From Bin5 sp965204525 (lineage in GTDB: Bacteria > Chloroflexota > Anaerolineae > Caldilineales > Caldilineaceae): a stretch of DNA of 64,000 nucleotides. Position numbers and translations under genes: made by a program. Under the pieces are notes generated by a model that had not been told where the DNA came from, searched no databases, and worked only from the letters and a program-made list of their open reading frames with translations. Positions 53,276 through 62,806 of the stretch are shown here, piece by piece (position 1 is the first letter of the stretch; each line of letters opens with the position of its first letter). The stretch covers positions 992,001-1,056,000 of the forward strand of contig OZ241994.1 in the NCBI GenBank assembly GCA_965204525.1, written 5' to 3'.

Positions 53276-54214
53276 CTAGGCGACGCGGCTCAGCATCTCC
53301 TCCCCGCGCAGGCCGGCCAGCAGATTGTCCACAGTGCGCCGGGACATCTGGTAGCGCGTCTGGAAGGTTGCGCTGCCCAGGTGGGGGAGGATGAGACAGT
53401 TATCCAGCCGCAGCAGGGGATGGTCGCGGGGCAGCGGCTCCGGCTCGGTAACGTCCATGGCTGCCCCGGCGATCAGATTGCGTTGCAGTGCGTTCAAGAG
53501 GGCCTCGTGATCCACGACTCCGCCGCGTGCCACATTGATCAGGAAGGCGCTCTCCTTCATGCGCTCCAGCTCCGCCGTGCTGATCAGATGACGCGTTTCA
53601 GGCCCCATTGGCACACTGAGCACGACAAAATCCGCCTCCTCAAGCAACGCCTCCAGCGTTCGGTAGGAGGCGTTTAACTCTTCGGCATAGGGGCTCGGAT
53701 TGCGGTTATGGTAGAGGATCTTCATGTCGAAGCCGCTCGCGCGGCGGGCGACTACGCGGCCGACACGCCCCATACCGATGATTCCGAGCGTCGAACCGTA
53801 GATCTCGTGTCCGTGGAGTATGTTGCCATCGTAGACCAGATAGTCGGGACCGCGTGCGTGGAGCCAGCCCGGAACGAGATTGCGGGCGAGCGCCATCAGC
53901 AGCGTAAAGGCCATGTCGGCGGTCGCTCCGTCAACGAATCCGGGCGTGTAACCGACCGGCAGTCCGCGGGCCTGCGCATCCTCAAGGACGATGTGGTCGA
54001 CACCGACGCCGAAGTTGCTCAGGCAGCGAAGCTTGGGCATTTTGTCCATCAGCGAGCCCGGCACGATGGGATGGCCGTATACAAGGAACCCTTCGATAAT
54101 CCCCAGAATCGGGTCCTCTTCGGTCAGGTCCCAGATATGTACGTCGCAAGTGTCTGCTACCATTTCCGCCATTTCCGGCGGTAACGCAGAGTCGGTTAAT
54201 ATCTGATAAGGCAC
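53276..54214 (-). CDS. D-2-hydroxyacid dehydrogenase
   Basis: NAD-dependent dehydrogenase of 312 residues. Rossmann motif GIIGMGRVGRVVARRA, substrate Arg in NVARGGVVDHEALL, catalytic residues in DVTEPEPLPRDHP and LPHLGSATFQTR, giving a glyoxylate/hydroxypyruvate reductase-like protein. The start is GTG with AGGAGG seven bases upstream. It converges with the peroxidase gene and is divergent from the glycosyltransferase. Confidence 0.9.
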   Translation of the reverse strand: MPYQILTDSALPPEMAEMVADTCDVHIWDLTEEDPILGIIEGFLVYGHPIVPGSLMDKMPKLRCLSNFGVGVDHIVLEDAQARGLPVGYTPGFVDGATADMAFTLLMALARNLVPGWLHARGPDYLVYDGNILHGHEIYGSTLGIIGMGRVGRVVARRASGFDMKILYHNRNPSPYAEELNASYRTLEALLEEADFVVLSVPMGPETRHLISTAELERMKESAFLINVARGGVVDHEALLNALQRNLIAGAAMDVTEPEPLPRDHPLLRLDNCLILPHLGSATFQTRYQMSRRTVDNLLAGLRGEEMLSRVA

Positions 54215-54309
54215 TGGGGAACCTCCTTTGCAACTTGCTGGCCTTCTGTCATGGGACAGGCGGCGGTAACGACACCGTCAGATGTATGCTCCAAGAGGCA
54301 ATTGCATCG

Positions 54310-55269
54310 ATGTCACGCATCCTCTACTTTTGCCCTGACTTCCCCCAGCCATCCGGGGGCATCAAGACGCTCTACCGTCATGTGCACGGGTTGGTGGAAA
54401 TGGGCTTCGACGCCTGGATCGTTCACCAGAAGCACCCTTTCCGCGTGACCTGGCACGGCTACGAAGCGCCGACCTTGTGGCTCTCCGAGCGTCCCGGCTT
54501 TACGCCGGAGGATATCCTCGTCATTCCGGAAGTGATGCCCCAGGTCATGCAACAGACGGCCAGGTTTTCCGGTGAGCGAATTGTGATCGCCCTGAGCTGG
54601 TCCCCTACCTACTGGAATCTGCAGCCGGGACAGACGTGGCCCAATTTCGGCATCCGCCGCGTTATCACCAAGTCGCCCCTCATCCAGGCGTACCTACGCT
54701 GGAGCATGGGAATCGAGGCCACACTAATCCATGAGTATGTAACAGGCGACCGCTATTATTTCGACCAGGGGGCGAAACGGCCCAAGATCTGCTATCTCAC
54801 CCGCAAGGAGCGTTCCGCCGCCTGGCTGCACCAGGTCCTGTTCGCAAAGGGCGGCCCTTTCACCGGCTTCGAGTGGATGCCTCTGCGCGAGTTGAGCGAA
54901 GACGAATACGCGCGCAACCTGCGCGAAGCAACCGTCTACGTCACGACCAACATGCAGGAAGGCATGAATACGTCCGTGCTGGAAGCGATGGCATGCGGCT
55001 GCCTGGTCGTAGGCTACAGCGGCGTCGGCGGCGGCGTTTACATGAAACAGGAAGGGCCGGCGCAGAACTGTATTCTCGTCGAGAACGGCAACGTCCCTGC
55101 GCTCGGACAGGAGCTTGAAACCGTTTTGCGCAGGCTGGCGGACGAGCCTGACGCCTATGCGCGGATTACGAATAACAGTCTTGAAACGGCCCGCGCTTAT
55201 AACGACCCGAGAGACGAAGCCGAAAGCCTGCAGGCGGTATTTTCTCCTCTCGTTCGGGCCGGCGGTTAG
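54310..55269 (+). CDS. Glycosyltransferase, GT4-like
   Basis: A roughly 319-residue GT-B glycosyltransferase. N-terminus RILYFCPDFPQPSGGIKTLYRH is the acceptor-site pattern of family 4; the C-terminal half contains NMQEGMNTSVLEAMACGCLVVGYSGVG, the sugar-nucleotide-binding E-x7-E-type region. ATG at 54310 is chosen because the conserved N-terminus begins there; upstream in-frame starts at 54286 and 54235 exist. No glycan operon surrounds it. Confidence 0.85.
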   Translation: MSRILYFCPDFPQPSGGIKTLYRHVHGLVEMGFDAWIVHQKHPFRVTWHGYEAPTLWLSERPGFTPEDILVIPEVMPQVMQQTARFSGERIVIALSWSPTYWNLQPGQTWPNFGIRRVITKSPLIQAYLRWSMGIEATLIHEYVTGDRYYFDQGAKRPKICYLTRKERSAAWLHQVLFAKGGPFTGFEWMPLRELSEDEYARNLREATVYVTTNMQEGMNTSVLEAMACGCLVVGYSGVGGGVYMKQEGPAQNCILVENGNVPALGQELETVLRRLADEPDAYARITNNSLETARAYNDPRDEAESLQAVFSPLVRAGG

Positions 55270-55793
55270 CCGCCCCCCTCCGACTCCTCGCCCAACAGGA
55301 GCTTTTCGACGGCATCGCCAACGCGAATGGCGCCGCCCTCAATGATGCTGGCCGTGATGCCCCCGTGGCCGCGCATTGCGTTGTAGCCGCCCGGCCCCAG
55401 ATTCTCCTCCATGCGGCTGCAGGGGTGGCAAGGTCCGGTGTGTTCGAGTATGGCCTTTCCTATGCGAAACCTTCGATCCTGCAGGCTGAACAGGTTGATG
55501 CCGCGTACCACAATGTTGCGCCTCGTCAGCGACGGGTCTGCAGAGGAATCTCGCAGGAATGCTCCGACCGCGTCGAGGTGCTCACCCTGAATCAGGGTCA
55601 CCTGGCGCTTGCCGCTGCCCTGGCCGTGAAAATGGTCGCCTATAAGCCCACTGCCTGGCACTGCCTCGGCCTCAGTTACAGACTTCAGCGGCCCGCGTCG
55701 CTCGGTGCGCAGACCGATCCATTCTACTGTACCGGACTTCGTGGGCCTCGCCATCAGTTTTGCGACGTCACTTTCCGGATTGGGCGTTGTCAT
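55266..55793 (-). CDS. MOSC domain protein
   Basis: A 175-residue stand-alone MOSC domain, related to the C-terminal part of molybdenum cofactor sulfurase. It shows EWIGLRTERRGPL, GLIGDHFHG and the late GPCHPCSRME with conserved cysteines. Such proteins are thought to handle sulfur or molybdenum-cofactor-bound groups. It overlaps the end of the convergent glycosyltransferase gene by four bases. Confidence 0.88.
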   Translation of the reverse strand: MTTPNPESDVAKLMARPTKSGTVEWIGLRTERRGPLKSVTEAEAVPGSGLIGDHFHGQGSGKRQVTLIQGEHLDAVGAFLRDSSADPSLTRRNIVVRGINLFSLQDRRFRIGKAILEHTGPCHPCSRMEENLGPGGYNAMRGHGGITASIIEGGAIRVGDAVEKLLLGEESEGGG

Positions 55794-55950
55794 CTCTGGT
55801 TCTCCCCTCTGCCGGCCGCCCCCGAATGGAGATTGCCTTTCCTGTTTGCCCCTGTCCCAATTTCAGCCCTACACGTCATCGCTTCGGCCCTCTGCAGACA
55901 AATGCCCCCATTCCTTCTCTCGCCTGGGCCGGCCGCAGCAGAGAGAGTCT

Positions 55951-56661
55951 TCATTTGTAGCACACAAAACAGCCAAAACCAGCTGTGTCAAAGCCTTGAA
56001 TTCCGGTTTCCTCGCGGCGCCGGCCGGTCGACAGATCGCTGGAATTCGAGTAACCGCACGCTTGAAGCATCTCTACATGCTCGTCTCTGCTGTACCGGCT
56101 GGGATGAGGGCTTTCGGGGTCTAGCAGCAGATCGGCGTATGCCAGCAGCCCGCCTGCACGCAGCAGCCGGCGCGCCTGTTTCAAGACCTGCTTCTGCCGC
56201 GAAAGTTCGCCCAGGTCATGCAAAGCCTGTATCGAGACGACCGCGTCGACCTCTCCGGCCCAGCCCATTTCGACCAACTGGGCAGTCCAGTCATCGGTCA
56301 CGAGATTGGCGCACCGAAACTCCAATTCACCCCCGTCGCGCCGCTGACCACGGTCTACTTCGAACCGGCGCTTGGCATAGTCTGTCAGGTGAGGCGAAAG
56401 ATCGAAGCCGCAATAGCGGATGCCCGGAAGCTGCCGCTGAAGGACGTCGGCCAGAAAGCCGGCGCCGCAGGCCAGTTCAACGACTCGGGGTGAGCTCCGT
56501 TTGCTGGCGCTGATTTGGGCGGCGATCCAGTCCGCCGCCATCGTTCTCTGCGGTCGTTCGCGATTGAGTCGCGCTTCCCAACGGCGCGCTTCGGAGTCGG
56601 TACGAACCTGGTTTGATCGAATCATCCCCGGTCTCGAACTCTGTTTCTGTAAACGGCTCAT
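55951..56661 (-). CDS. SAM-dependent methyltransferase, class I
   Basis: A 236-residue product with the SAM-binding motif I VVELACGAGFLADVLQRQLP, the acidic FDLSPHLTDYAKRRF, and the motif IV region VDAVVSIQALHDLGEL. Substrate unknown. Start codons at 56661, 56625 and 56541 are possible; the first two place about 150-185 bases of overlap with the 3' end of the hydrolase gene on the same strand. Confidence 0.82.
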   Translation of the reverse strand: MSRLQKQSSRPGMIRSNQVRTDSEARRWEARLNRERPQRTMAADWIAAQISASKRSSPRVVELACGAGFLADVLQRQLPGIRYCGFDLSPHLTDYAKRRFEVDRGQRRDGGELEFRCANLVTDDWTAQLVEMGWAGEVDAVVSIQALHDLGELSRQKQVLKQARRLLRAGGLLAYADLLLDPESPHPSRYSRDEHVEMLQACGYSNSSDLSTGRRREETGIQGFDTAGFGCFVCYK

Positions 56662-57565
56662 TGACAGTCTTCATTCTCATAGCCACCCATTCGCCGATCT
56701 CTTTATGCGCCAATTTCGCTTCCGGCACCCAAGGATAAAACGCGTGGAAGGCATGCCACATTCCCATCCAGATCCTGGACGTAACTTCAACGCCGGCCGA
56801 TCTTGCCCTGGCCTCCAGACGCGTTGCGTCGTCGCGCAGAATCTCGTCATTTCCGGCGTGAATCAGAAGAGGCGGGAATCCCTTCAGGTCACCATATAGC
56901 GGAGAAACCAGCGGATGATCTGTAGGGACGCTTCCGCGGTAGCGATTCGCCAGTAGGGGAATGCCGGCGGGACGCAGCCACGGATCTTGTCTGGCGCGAG
57001 ATTGTACACTGTGCCCCGTCCCCAACAGATCGGTCCAGGGCGAGAGCAGAACTGCGCCAGCCGGCATCGGCATCCTTTCATCTCGCAGTGTCTGCAGAAG
57101 GGCCAGCGCGAGTCCCCCGCCGGATGACTCGCCTCCCACGACGATGCGGTCAGGCGTATATCCCTGTGCCAACAGGAATCTGTAAGCGGCGCGTGCGTCC
57201 AGAAGGGCTGCGGGGAAAGGGTGTTCGGGCGCCAGGCGGTATTCGGGCAGTAGCATGCGGCAACGGCATGCCTTGGCAATGTGCGAGGCGAAGCCCCGAT
57301 GGGACTTGCAGGAGCCGATAAAGTAGCCGCCGCCGTGCAGATAGAGAAATGCGCTGTCTGACCGGGTGTCCTGCAAATCGATCCATTCTGCCGGGATCCC
57401 AAAAGCGTCGACCGGCGCAGCCAGCATCTCCTCTGCCATAGGGAGAAGTTTGTGTCCGCGGCGGTCCAGGGATTCACGCTGGCCCGGAATGGGACGATCG
57501 AGGGGAAGACGGCTGTTGCGCACGCGAAAGTAGAATTTGAAGAGTTGACTGCGGATGCTTGGCAT
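56477..57565 (-). CDS. Alpha/beta hydrolase, HSL-type esterase
   Basis: Hormone-sensitive-lipase-family esterase of 362 residues. The oxyanion motif YLHGGGYFIG, nucleophile GESSGGG, catalytic Asp in HAGNDEILRDD and His in MGMWHAFHAFYPW are all present. The recognisable domain ends near residue 300; the last 60 residues are polar and unlike the family, and overlap the methyltransferase gene. This suggests a lost original stop codon or a non-conserved extension. Confidence 0.87.
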   Translation of the reverse strand: MPSIRSQLFKFYFRVRNSRLPLDRPIPGQRESLDRRGHKLLPMAEEMLAAPVDAFGIPAEWIDLQDTRSDSAFLYLHGGGYFIGSCKSHRGFASHIAKACRCRMLLPEYRLAPEHPFPAALLDARAAYRFLLAQGYTPDRIVVGGESSGGGLALALLQTLRDERMPMPAGAVLLSPWTDLLGTGHSVQSRARQDPWLRPAGIPLLANRYRGSVPTDHPLVSPLYGDLKGFPPLLIHAGNDEILRDDATRLEARARSAGVEVTSRIWMGMWHAFHAFYPWVPEAKLAHKEIGEWVAMRMKTVNEPFTETEFETGDDSIKPGSYRLRSAPLGSATQSRTTAENDGGGLDRRPNQRQQTELTPSR

Positions 57566-57699
57566 TCTATTGGCAGGCCGTATTTGTTGAGATTCTGAAG
57601 TGGATTTGTCCTAGAGAGTACCACGAAAAGTCACCTTGCAAAAGCCGCGGCGTTGGGGTAGCGTACTCGCAGCAATCTACTGAAGGGAGGCTATCGTCG

Positions 57700-58686
57700 A
57701 TGCAGTACAGAGCGTTGGGAAGACGGAGTGATATCCAGGTGTCGCCAATTGCATTGGGCTGCTGGCCGTTTTCGGGCGGCGAGTTCTGGGGCAGCCAGGA
57801 GGATGCCGATTCGATCGCAGCAGTCCACGCCGCACTGGACACAGGCATCAACTTTTTTGACACCGCTGAGAACTACCCCCGGTCCGAGGAGGTGCTGGGC
57901 CAGGGGCTCAAGGGCAGAAGGCATGAAGCTGTCATTGCCACCAAAGTGAGCGCCCGCAACCTGGCGCCGGGAGACCTTGTCGACGCCTGCGAACGCAGTC
58001 TGAGCGCTTTACAGACAGACTTTATCGATCTGTATCAGATTCACTGGCCCAACTGGGATGTGCCTCTCGCCGAGACGGTCGGCGCACTGGATGGTCTGCA
58101 GTCGGAAGGCAAGATCCGGGCCTACGGTGTGTGCAACTTTGCCGACCGGGACTTGACCGAAATGATGGCTGCGGGTCAGTGCGTAACCGATCAGTTGCCC
58201 TATAGCCTGGTGTGGCGGAGCATCGAGAGGACGGTGCTTCCCTTGTGCCGCGAGAACGGCATCGGCGTTATCTGCTACAGCCCGCTCGCGCAAGGTGTCC
58301 TGACCGGCCGCTATGCCACCGCAGACGAGGTGCCCGAAGGACTTGCCCGCACACGTCACTACTCCGGCAAGCGAAGACTCGCCGAGCATGGCGAACACGG
58401 CCTTGAAGAGGAGCTCTTTGCTGCCGTGTCCAAAGTCCGGGAAATCGCTTCAGAGTTGGGCGAGCCAATGGCCGCCGTTTCTCTGGCTTGGCTGCGTCAG
58501 CAGGCAGGCGTTACGTCTTTACTGGTCGGCGCGCGCGACGCCGAAGAGGTCAGACGAAACCTGCCGTCACTTGAACTGACCTTAAGCGACGACATCCTCC
58601 AGCGGCTGGACGCGGTGACACGGTCTGTCAAGGAGGCGGTGGGGACAAACCTCGACATGTGGTATGCCCCGGCACGCATGAGATAG
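57700..58686 (+). CDS. Aldo/keto reductase
   Basis: NADPH-dependent oxidoreductase of 328 residues with the (beta/alpha)8 family motifs: FFDTAENYPRSEEVLGQGLKG (catalytic Asp/Tyr), IATKVSARN (Lys) and LYQIHWPN (His). The C-terminal VSLAWLRQQAGVTSLLVGAR is the cofactor-binding region. ATG at 57700 is chosen because GAAGGGAGG lies about 10 bases before it; the longer frame is probably not translated. Likely aldehyde or ketone substrate, unknown. Confidence 0.9.
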   Translation: MQYRALGRRSDIQVSPIALGCWPFSGGEFWGSQEDADSIAAVHAALDTGINFFDTAENYPRSEEVLGQGLKGRRHEAVIATKVSARNLAPGDLVDACERSLSALQTDFIDLYQIHWPNWDVPLAETVGALDGLQSEGKIRAYGVCNFADRDLTEMMAAGQCVTDQLPYSLVWRSIERTVLPLCRENGIGVICYSPLAQGVLTGRYATADEVPEGLARTRHYSGKRRLAEHGEHGLEEELFAAVSKVREIASELGEPMAAVSLAWLRQQAGVTSLLVGARDAEEVRRNLPSLELTLSDDILQRLDAVTRSVKEAVGTNLDMWYAPARMR

Positions 58687-58697
58687 GGATCGGGCGC

Positions 58698-59534
58698 CTA
58701 CTTTTGCGGGGTGCGCTCCATCACCTCGTGTGGCCATACGATCTCTCGACGCGCCGGCGTAAGCCTGTCAAGCAGCTCCGGCGATGGCCGGTAGCCGAAT
58801 CGAAAAATCCCCCAGGATGGTCCGTAACGGTAGACGACGACTCGGCGGTCCCCACGGACCGAGCGGCGGGCGGAGCCGTGGCAAATCGTGTCCACAAATA
58901 TGAGCGCGTCGCCCGCGTCCATGTGTATTTCCTCAGCGCCGATAACGGCGTCGGCCGACCCACCCAACCCGATACTATGATCGTCGTATTCGGGAGGAGG
59001 AAAGTTGGACTTGTGGCTGCCAGGGATCACCATGGTGCCGCCGTCGCCGGGGCCGATGTCGGTGAGCGCGACGAGAACATTGATCTGGCCGTTCATAAAG
59101 TGCCCGTTGTGAAACCGGAACTGATTGCGCTTGCTGACGTGGTGCCCACCTGAGTGAATCCCGATGGCTTCACCTGGTCCGCGCAGGTTCGCAAAGTTTT
59201 CGTCGATAAAGAGGGGCCCGTGATGAAAATCGAACGACCCTTCTCCCCCCACAAAGTATTTGACCTTTTCAAACCAGGAAGGATGGTCAATCAGGTTCTC
59301 GAATCCTGGACCGGCTTCGTAGATCTGCTGCAGATTGAGGCCGTCTGCGCTTCCATACTGGTGGCCGTGAACGTATCCCGCCCACTGTCCCACCTGCAGG
59401 GGCAGGATGGCGTCGATCTCGGCATTGCAGGCGGCGACCTCTTCGGCTGTAAGTGCGTTTTTGAGTAGCAGATATCCTCGCAGATCAAACAGAAAGATAT
59501 CGATTTCGCTCAGTTTCTGCGTTTCGGCGCTCAT
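58698..59534 (-). CDS. Phytanoyl-CoA dioxygenase (PhyH) family protein
   Basis: A 278-residue iron(II)/2-oxoglutarate oxygenase. FDLRGYLLLKNALTAEEVAACN opens it, with candidate ligands in IHSGGHHVSKRNQFRFH, IPGSHKSNFP and the distal His of DTICHGSARRSVRGDRR, the latter also giving the 2-oxoglutarate Arg. An AGGAG site precedes the ATG. Only distantly like the PhyH protein at 46372. It converges with the aldo/keto reductase gene. Confidence 0.88.
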   Translation of the reverse strand: MSAETQKLSEIDIFLFDLRGYLLLKNALTAEEVAACNAEIDAILPLQVGQWAGYVHGHQYGSADGLNLQQIYEAGPGFENLIDHPSWFEKVKYFVGGEGSFDFHHGPLFIDENFANLRGPGEAIGIHSGGHHVSKRNQFRFHNGHFMNGQINVLVALTDIGPGDGGTMVIPGSHKSNFPPPEYDDHSIGLGGSADAVIGAEEIHMDAGDALIFVDTICHGSARRSVRGDRRVVVYRYGPSWGIFRFGYRPSPELLDRLTPARREIVWPHEVMERTPQK

Positions 59535-59709
59535 CTTTTCTCCTGATTAGAGTCTGGTTCATTTTGGCCGCAAGTATGGGTAAGCTACAATGCAGCGCGA
59601 GTTGCTCCACGGGTCGGAGCCTGGAAGTTGCCCGAGTCAGTGGAGGTTTCGACCATTATACAATACCGAATCCTGACAGGATACCAGGAGGCAGTTCGAC
59701 GCAACAATT

Positions 59710-60360
59710 ATGGCTCTCTCACCCGATCATCTCGTATACGCCGCGCCCGATCTTGAAGAAGCAGTGGATGACCTGACGGAGCGTTTCGGCGTGCGCCCCT
59801 CTGCCGGGGGCAAACATCCCAATGGGACGCACAATGCGCTCCTGGCGTTGAGCAACTCCTGCTACCTGGAGGTCATAGCGCCAGACCCGGAACAAGCTCC
59901 GCAGCAGAGCGAGCGGCCGCTGGCCTTCGGTCTGGACTGGTTGAAGATTCCCAGGTTGGTGACATGGGCTGTGCTGGCGCCCTCGCTCGAAGAAGTGGCG
60001 AGCGCCTCCCAGGCTGCAGGCTACGATCCAGGTGTAGTGGTTGAGGGAGGGCGTGTTCGGCCAGACGGCGCACAGCTGCACTGGCGCACGACCAAACGCC
60101 CGGAGACGCAAGAAGGCTGGCCGCCTCCGGGCGACGGGATCGTGCCTTTTCTGATCGAGTGGGGAGCGGATACCCCTCACCCTTCAATTACCTCAGCGCA
60201 GGGCGTGCGTCTACTCGAACTCTCCCTGTTCCACCCCCGGCCTGCCGAGGTGCAGCCGATGCTGTCGGCGCTCCACATCGACATTCTGGTGACCGCCGGT
60301 CCCGCTCCGGCAATGCGGGCTCGCCTGGAGACGCCTCTCGGCATCGTTACTTTGGAGTAG
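59710..60360 (+). CDS. VOC/glyoxalase-like domain protein
   Basis: A 216-residue protein whose first half (SPDHLVYAAPDLEEAVDDL, then THNALLALSNSCYLEVIAPD) matches the glyoxalase-like domain of PF13468 type, with His and Glu as likely metal ligands. Function in this family is mostly unknown. Upstream are two -10-like elements but no well-spaced promoter; a AGGAGG lies too far (about 18 bases) to be certain. Confidence 0.8.
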   Translation: MALSPDHLVYAAPDLEEAVDDLTERFGVRPSAGGKHPNGTHNALLALSNSCYLEVIAPDPEQAPQQSERPLAFGLDWLKIPRLVTWAVLAPSLEEVASASQAAGYDPGVVVEGGRVRPDGAQLHWRTTKRPETQEGWPPPGDGIVPFLIEWGADTPHPSITSAQGVRLLELSLFHPRPAEVQPMLSALHIDILVTAGPAPAMRARLETPLGIVTLE

Positions 60361-60718
60361 CCCAGGCAGGAACGCTCCCGCTGAGAACCAATGGATCCTG
60401 TATATTGAAGTCTCCTCGCGGCCCGTGATGGTAGTACTCTCCCTTATCTGCTGAAAACAAGAAGAAGGCTTTCGCATTTTGATGCGATGGGTCGAAAGTG
60501 CCCGGATAGGGAGGCTGCAGGTACACATTTGGGTTTGGAATACCTGATTGACCGCAATGCCCAACGCCTGTCAACGATTTTTGGGGCAATTGGCACATGC
60601 TCAGGGTTGATCCCTAATGTTGATCTGTGGTACAATATTCCAAATGGACGGATTAAACTTTCGCAGTTCTTGAATCCGCCCTTATTCTGCACGCCATATT
60701 GGCATCAGGAGGATGACC
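60361..60718 (+). other. Intergenic region with promoter of the ferredoxin oxidoreductase operon
   Basis: A 358-base stretch without a gene, holding a promoter-like pair at 60607-60636 and an AGGAGG ribosome-binding site at 60707-60712. Nothing else recognised. Confidence 0.5.
60607..60636 (+). promoter_or_regulatory. Sigma-70 promoter of the ferredoxin oxidoreductase operon
   Basis: TTGATC (60607-60612), 18-base spacer, TACAAT (60631-60636). Leader to the ATG about 75 bases. Confidence 0.55.
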
Positions 60719-62749
60719 ATGGCAGACACAAATAACCTTTCCGGTTCTTCTGGGACACTCTCAGACAACCTGAACGGGCATGTGCCGTACCCGGGTATCC
60801 CAACAACGACAGATGGAGCCGGTTCCGTAGTTTGGGCCGAGACACACATAACGCAGGCCGCTTGCGCTTATCCCATCACATCATCGACAACAATGGGTGG
60901 AGGCTACGGGGCGGCGGTTGCCAATGGCGCTCGCAATCTGTGGGGCGACGATCTGATGTTCCTGGAGCCGGAGTCCGAACACAGTGCCGCGGCGGCTTGC
61001 GAGGGATTCGCCGTCGCCGGCGGACGGGTCAGCAACTACACGTCTGGCCAGGGTCTTATTCTGATGCACGAAGTCTTGTACACGATTTCGGGCAAACGAC
61101 TGCCGGTCGTCTTTCATATTGGCGCCCGTGCTTTGACAAGCCATAGTCTGAACGTCCACGCCGGCCACGACGACGTCATGTCGGTGTCCGATTCCGGCTG
61201 GGGCATCCTTTTCGGACGGACAGCCCAGGAGTCGGGCGACCTGGCGCTGATCGCCCGCCGCGCCGCAGAAGACAGCCGCACTCCTTTCTTCAATGTCCAG
61301 GATGGATTTCTTACAACACACACGGTTGAAGACGTGCTGCTCTGCGAACCGGAGATGATGAAGGACTACATCGGCAAACCCGAAGACAAGCTGGTCAACC
61401 TCTTCAACCCTTATAATCCGGTAATGACCGGTGTTGTCCAGAACCAGGACAGCTACATGAAGGGAAAGATTGCGCAGCGCGACTACTATTCACAGGTGGG
61501 CGACGCCGTGCAGAATGCGATGGACGAATTCTACCAACTGACGGGCCGCCGCTACCAGATGCTCGATACCTACCGCATGGAAGATGCCGAGTACGCCATT
61601 GTCGGAATGGGCTGCATGATTGAGACGGCAAAGGCGACTGCCGATTACATTCGGCAGGAAGAAGGGATCAACATAGGCGTCGTTCACATCACCTGCTACC
61701 GGCCATTCCCCAGCCAAGAGATTGTGGAGACACTGAAGCACCTGCGCGGTTTCACCGTCCTGGAGCGGATGGACGACCCGATTGCGCCGAACAACCCTGT
61801 AACGAACGACATTAAGGCCGCATTTGCAGACGCATATACCGGCAGCCAGGGGTTCCCGGCCATCGACGATATCCCCAAGATTTTCAGCGGGTCGGCCGGC
61901 TTGGGCAGCCGCGACGTGCGGCCGGGGCACTTTATCTCCATCTCACGCAATATGGTGGAGGAAGGCCCGCGCTTCTTCGTTGTCGGAATCAAGCATGACC
62001 TTGCTCTGCCGATGAACGGCGACCCGGACGTCCGTCCCAAAGGCGCGTTCTCAATGCGCGGCCATTCGGTCGGAGGCTTCGGCTCAGTTACGACGAACAA
62101 GGTTATCGCCACGATCGCAGGCGACATCTTTGGCAAGAAAGTCCAGGCATATCCCAAGTATGGCTCGGAGAAGAAAGGCCTGCCCACAACCTACTACTTG
62201 ACGGTGGCGGACGAGCCGATTCTAACCCATTGCGAGCTCAACAACGTCGAGTTCGTGCCCATGAATGACATCAACGCCTTCTTTACCAGCAATCCGCTGG
62301 CCGGGATCCAGCCCGGCGGCACGCTATTCGTGCAGACGAACAAGTCAACTCCGGAAGATGTGTGGGCAAATGTCCCCCCCAAGTCCAAGGACCTGATCCG
62401 AGAGAAGAATCTGCGGGTCGTGGCGGCGGACGGGGCAAAGATCGCCCGAGAAGAGGCCCCGGTGGCCGACCTGGAAGTGCGAATGCAGGGTATCGTCCTA
62501 CTGGGTATCTTCCTGCAGGTGACGCCATTTGCGGCTGATGCAAATCTCGATGATGAAGATGTGATGGAACGCTCCGAGCAGGCGCTGCGCAAGTACTTTG
62601 GTAAGCGCGGCGAAGCTGTAGTTCAAGCAAATATGCGCTGTGTAAGACGCGGCTACGAAGAGGCCTTCGAGATTCCGTCGGAGATTATCGCGCAGGACAT
62701 TACCTCGCCGGTACTTGTGCCTGGCGCAGAGATTACGCTGTTTTCCTAG
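60719..62749 (+). CDS. Pyruvate:ferredoxin oxidoreductase-type enzyme, fused alpha-gamma subunit
   Basis: Subunit of a 2-oxoacid:ferredoxin oxidoreductase that makes acyl-CoA with reduced ferredoxin. About 676 residues: alpha domain with AYPITSSTTMGGG, SNYTSGQGLILMHEVLYTISG and HIGARALTSHSLNVHAGHDD, matching NifJ domain I, then domain II, and a gamma domain containing MRGHSVGGFGSVTTNK. AGGAGG at 60707-60712 sits six bases before ATG 60719 but abuts the in-frame ATG at 60713, so 60719 is preferred. Followed by the subunit with iron-sulfur and TPP domains. Pyruvate as substrate is assumed from the NifJ-like pattern. Confidence 0.88.
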   Translation: MADTNNLSGSSGTLSDNLNGHVPYPGIPTTTDGAGSVVWAETHITQAACAYPITSSTTMGGGYGAAVANGARNLWGDDLMFLEPESEHSAAAACEGFAVAGGRVSNYTSGQGLILMHEVLYTISGKRLPVVFHIGARALTSHSLNVHAGHDDVMSVSDSGWGILFGRTAQESGDLALIARRAAEDSRTPFFNVQDGFLTTHTVEDVLLCEPEMMKDYIGKPEDKLVNLFNPYNPVMTGVVQNQDSYMKGKIAQRDYYSQVGDAVQNAMDEFYQLTGRRYQMLDTYRMEDAEYAIVGMGCMIETAKATADYIRQEEGINIGVVHITCYRPFPSQEIVETLKHLRGFTVLERMDDPIAPNNPVTNDIKAAFADAYTGSQGFPAIDDIPKIFSGSAGLGSRDVRPGHFISISRNMVEEGPRFFVVGIKHDLALPMNGDPDVRPKGAFSMRGHSVGGFGSVTTNKVIATIAGDIFGKKVQAYPKYGSEKKGLPTTYYLTVADEPILTHCELNNVEFVPMNDINAFFTSNPLAGIQPGGTLFVQTNKSTPEDVWANVPPKSKDLIREKNLRVVAADGAKIAREEAPVADLEVRMQGIVLLGIFLQVTPFAADANLDDEDVMERSEQALRKYFGKRGEAVVQANMRCVRRGYEEAFEIPSEIIAQDITSPVLVPGAEITLFS

Positions 62750-62806
62750 TCGATCGACGGCATCAGAGGCATTGGTGCTCATCCTACCTGAAAGGCGGTA
62801 ACTCCT

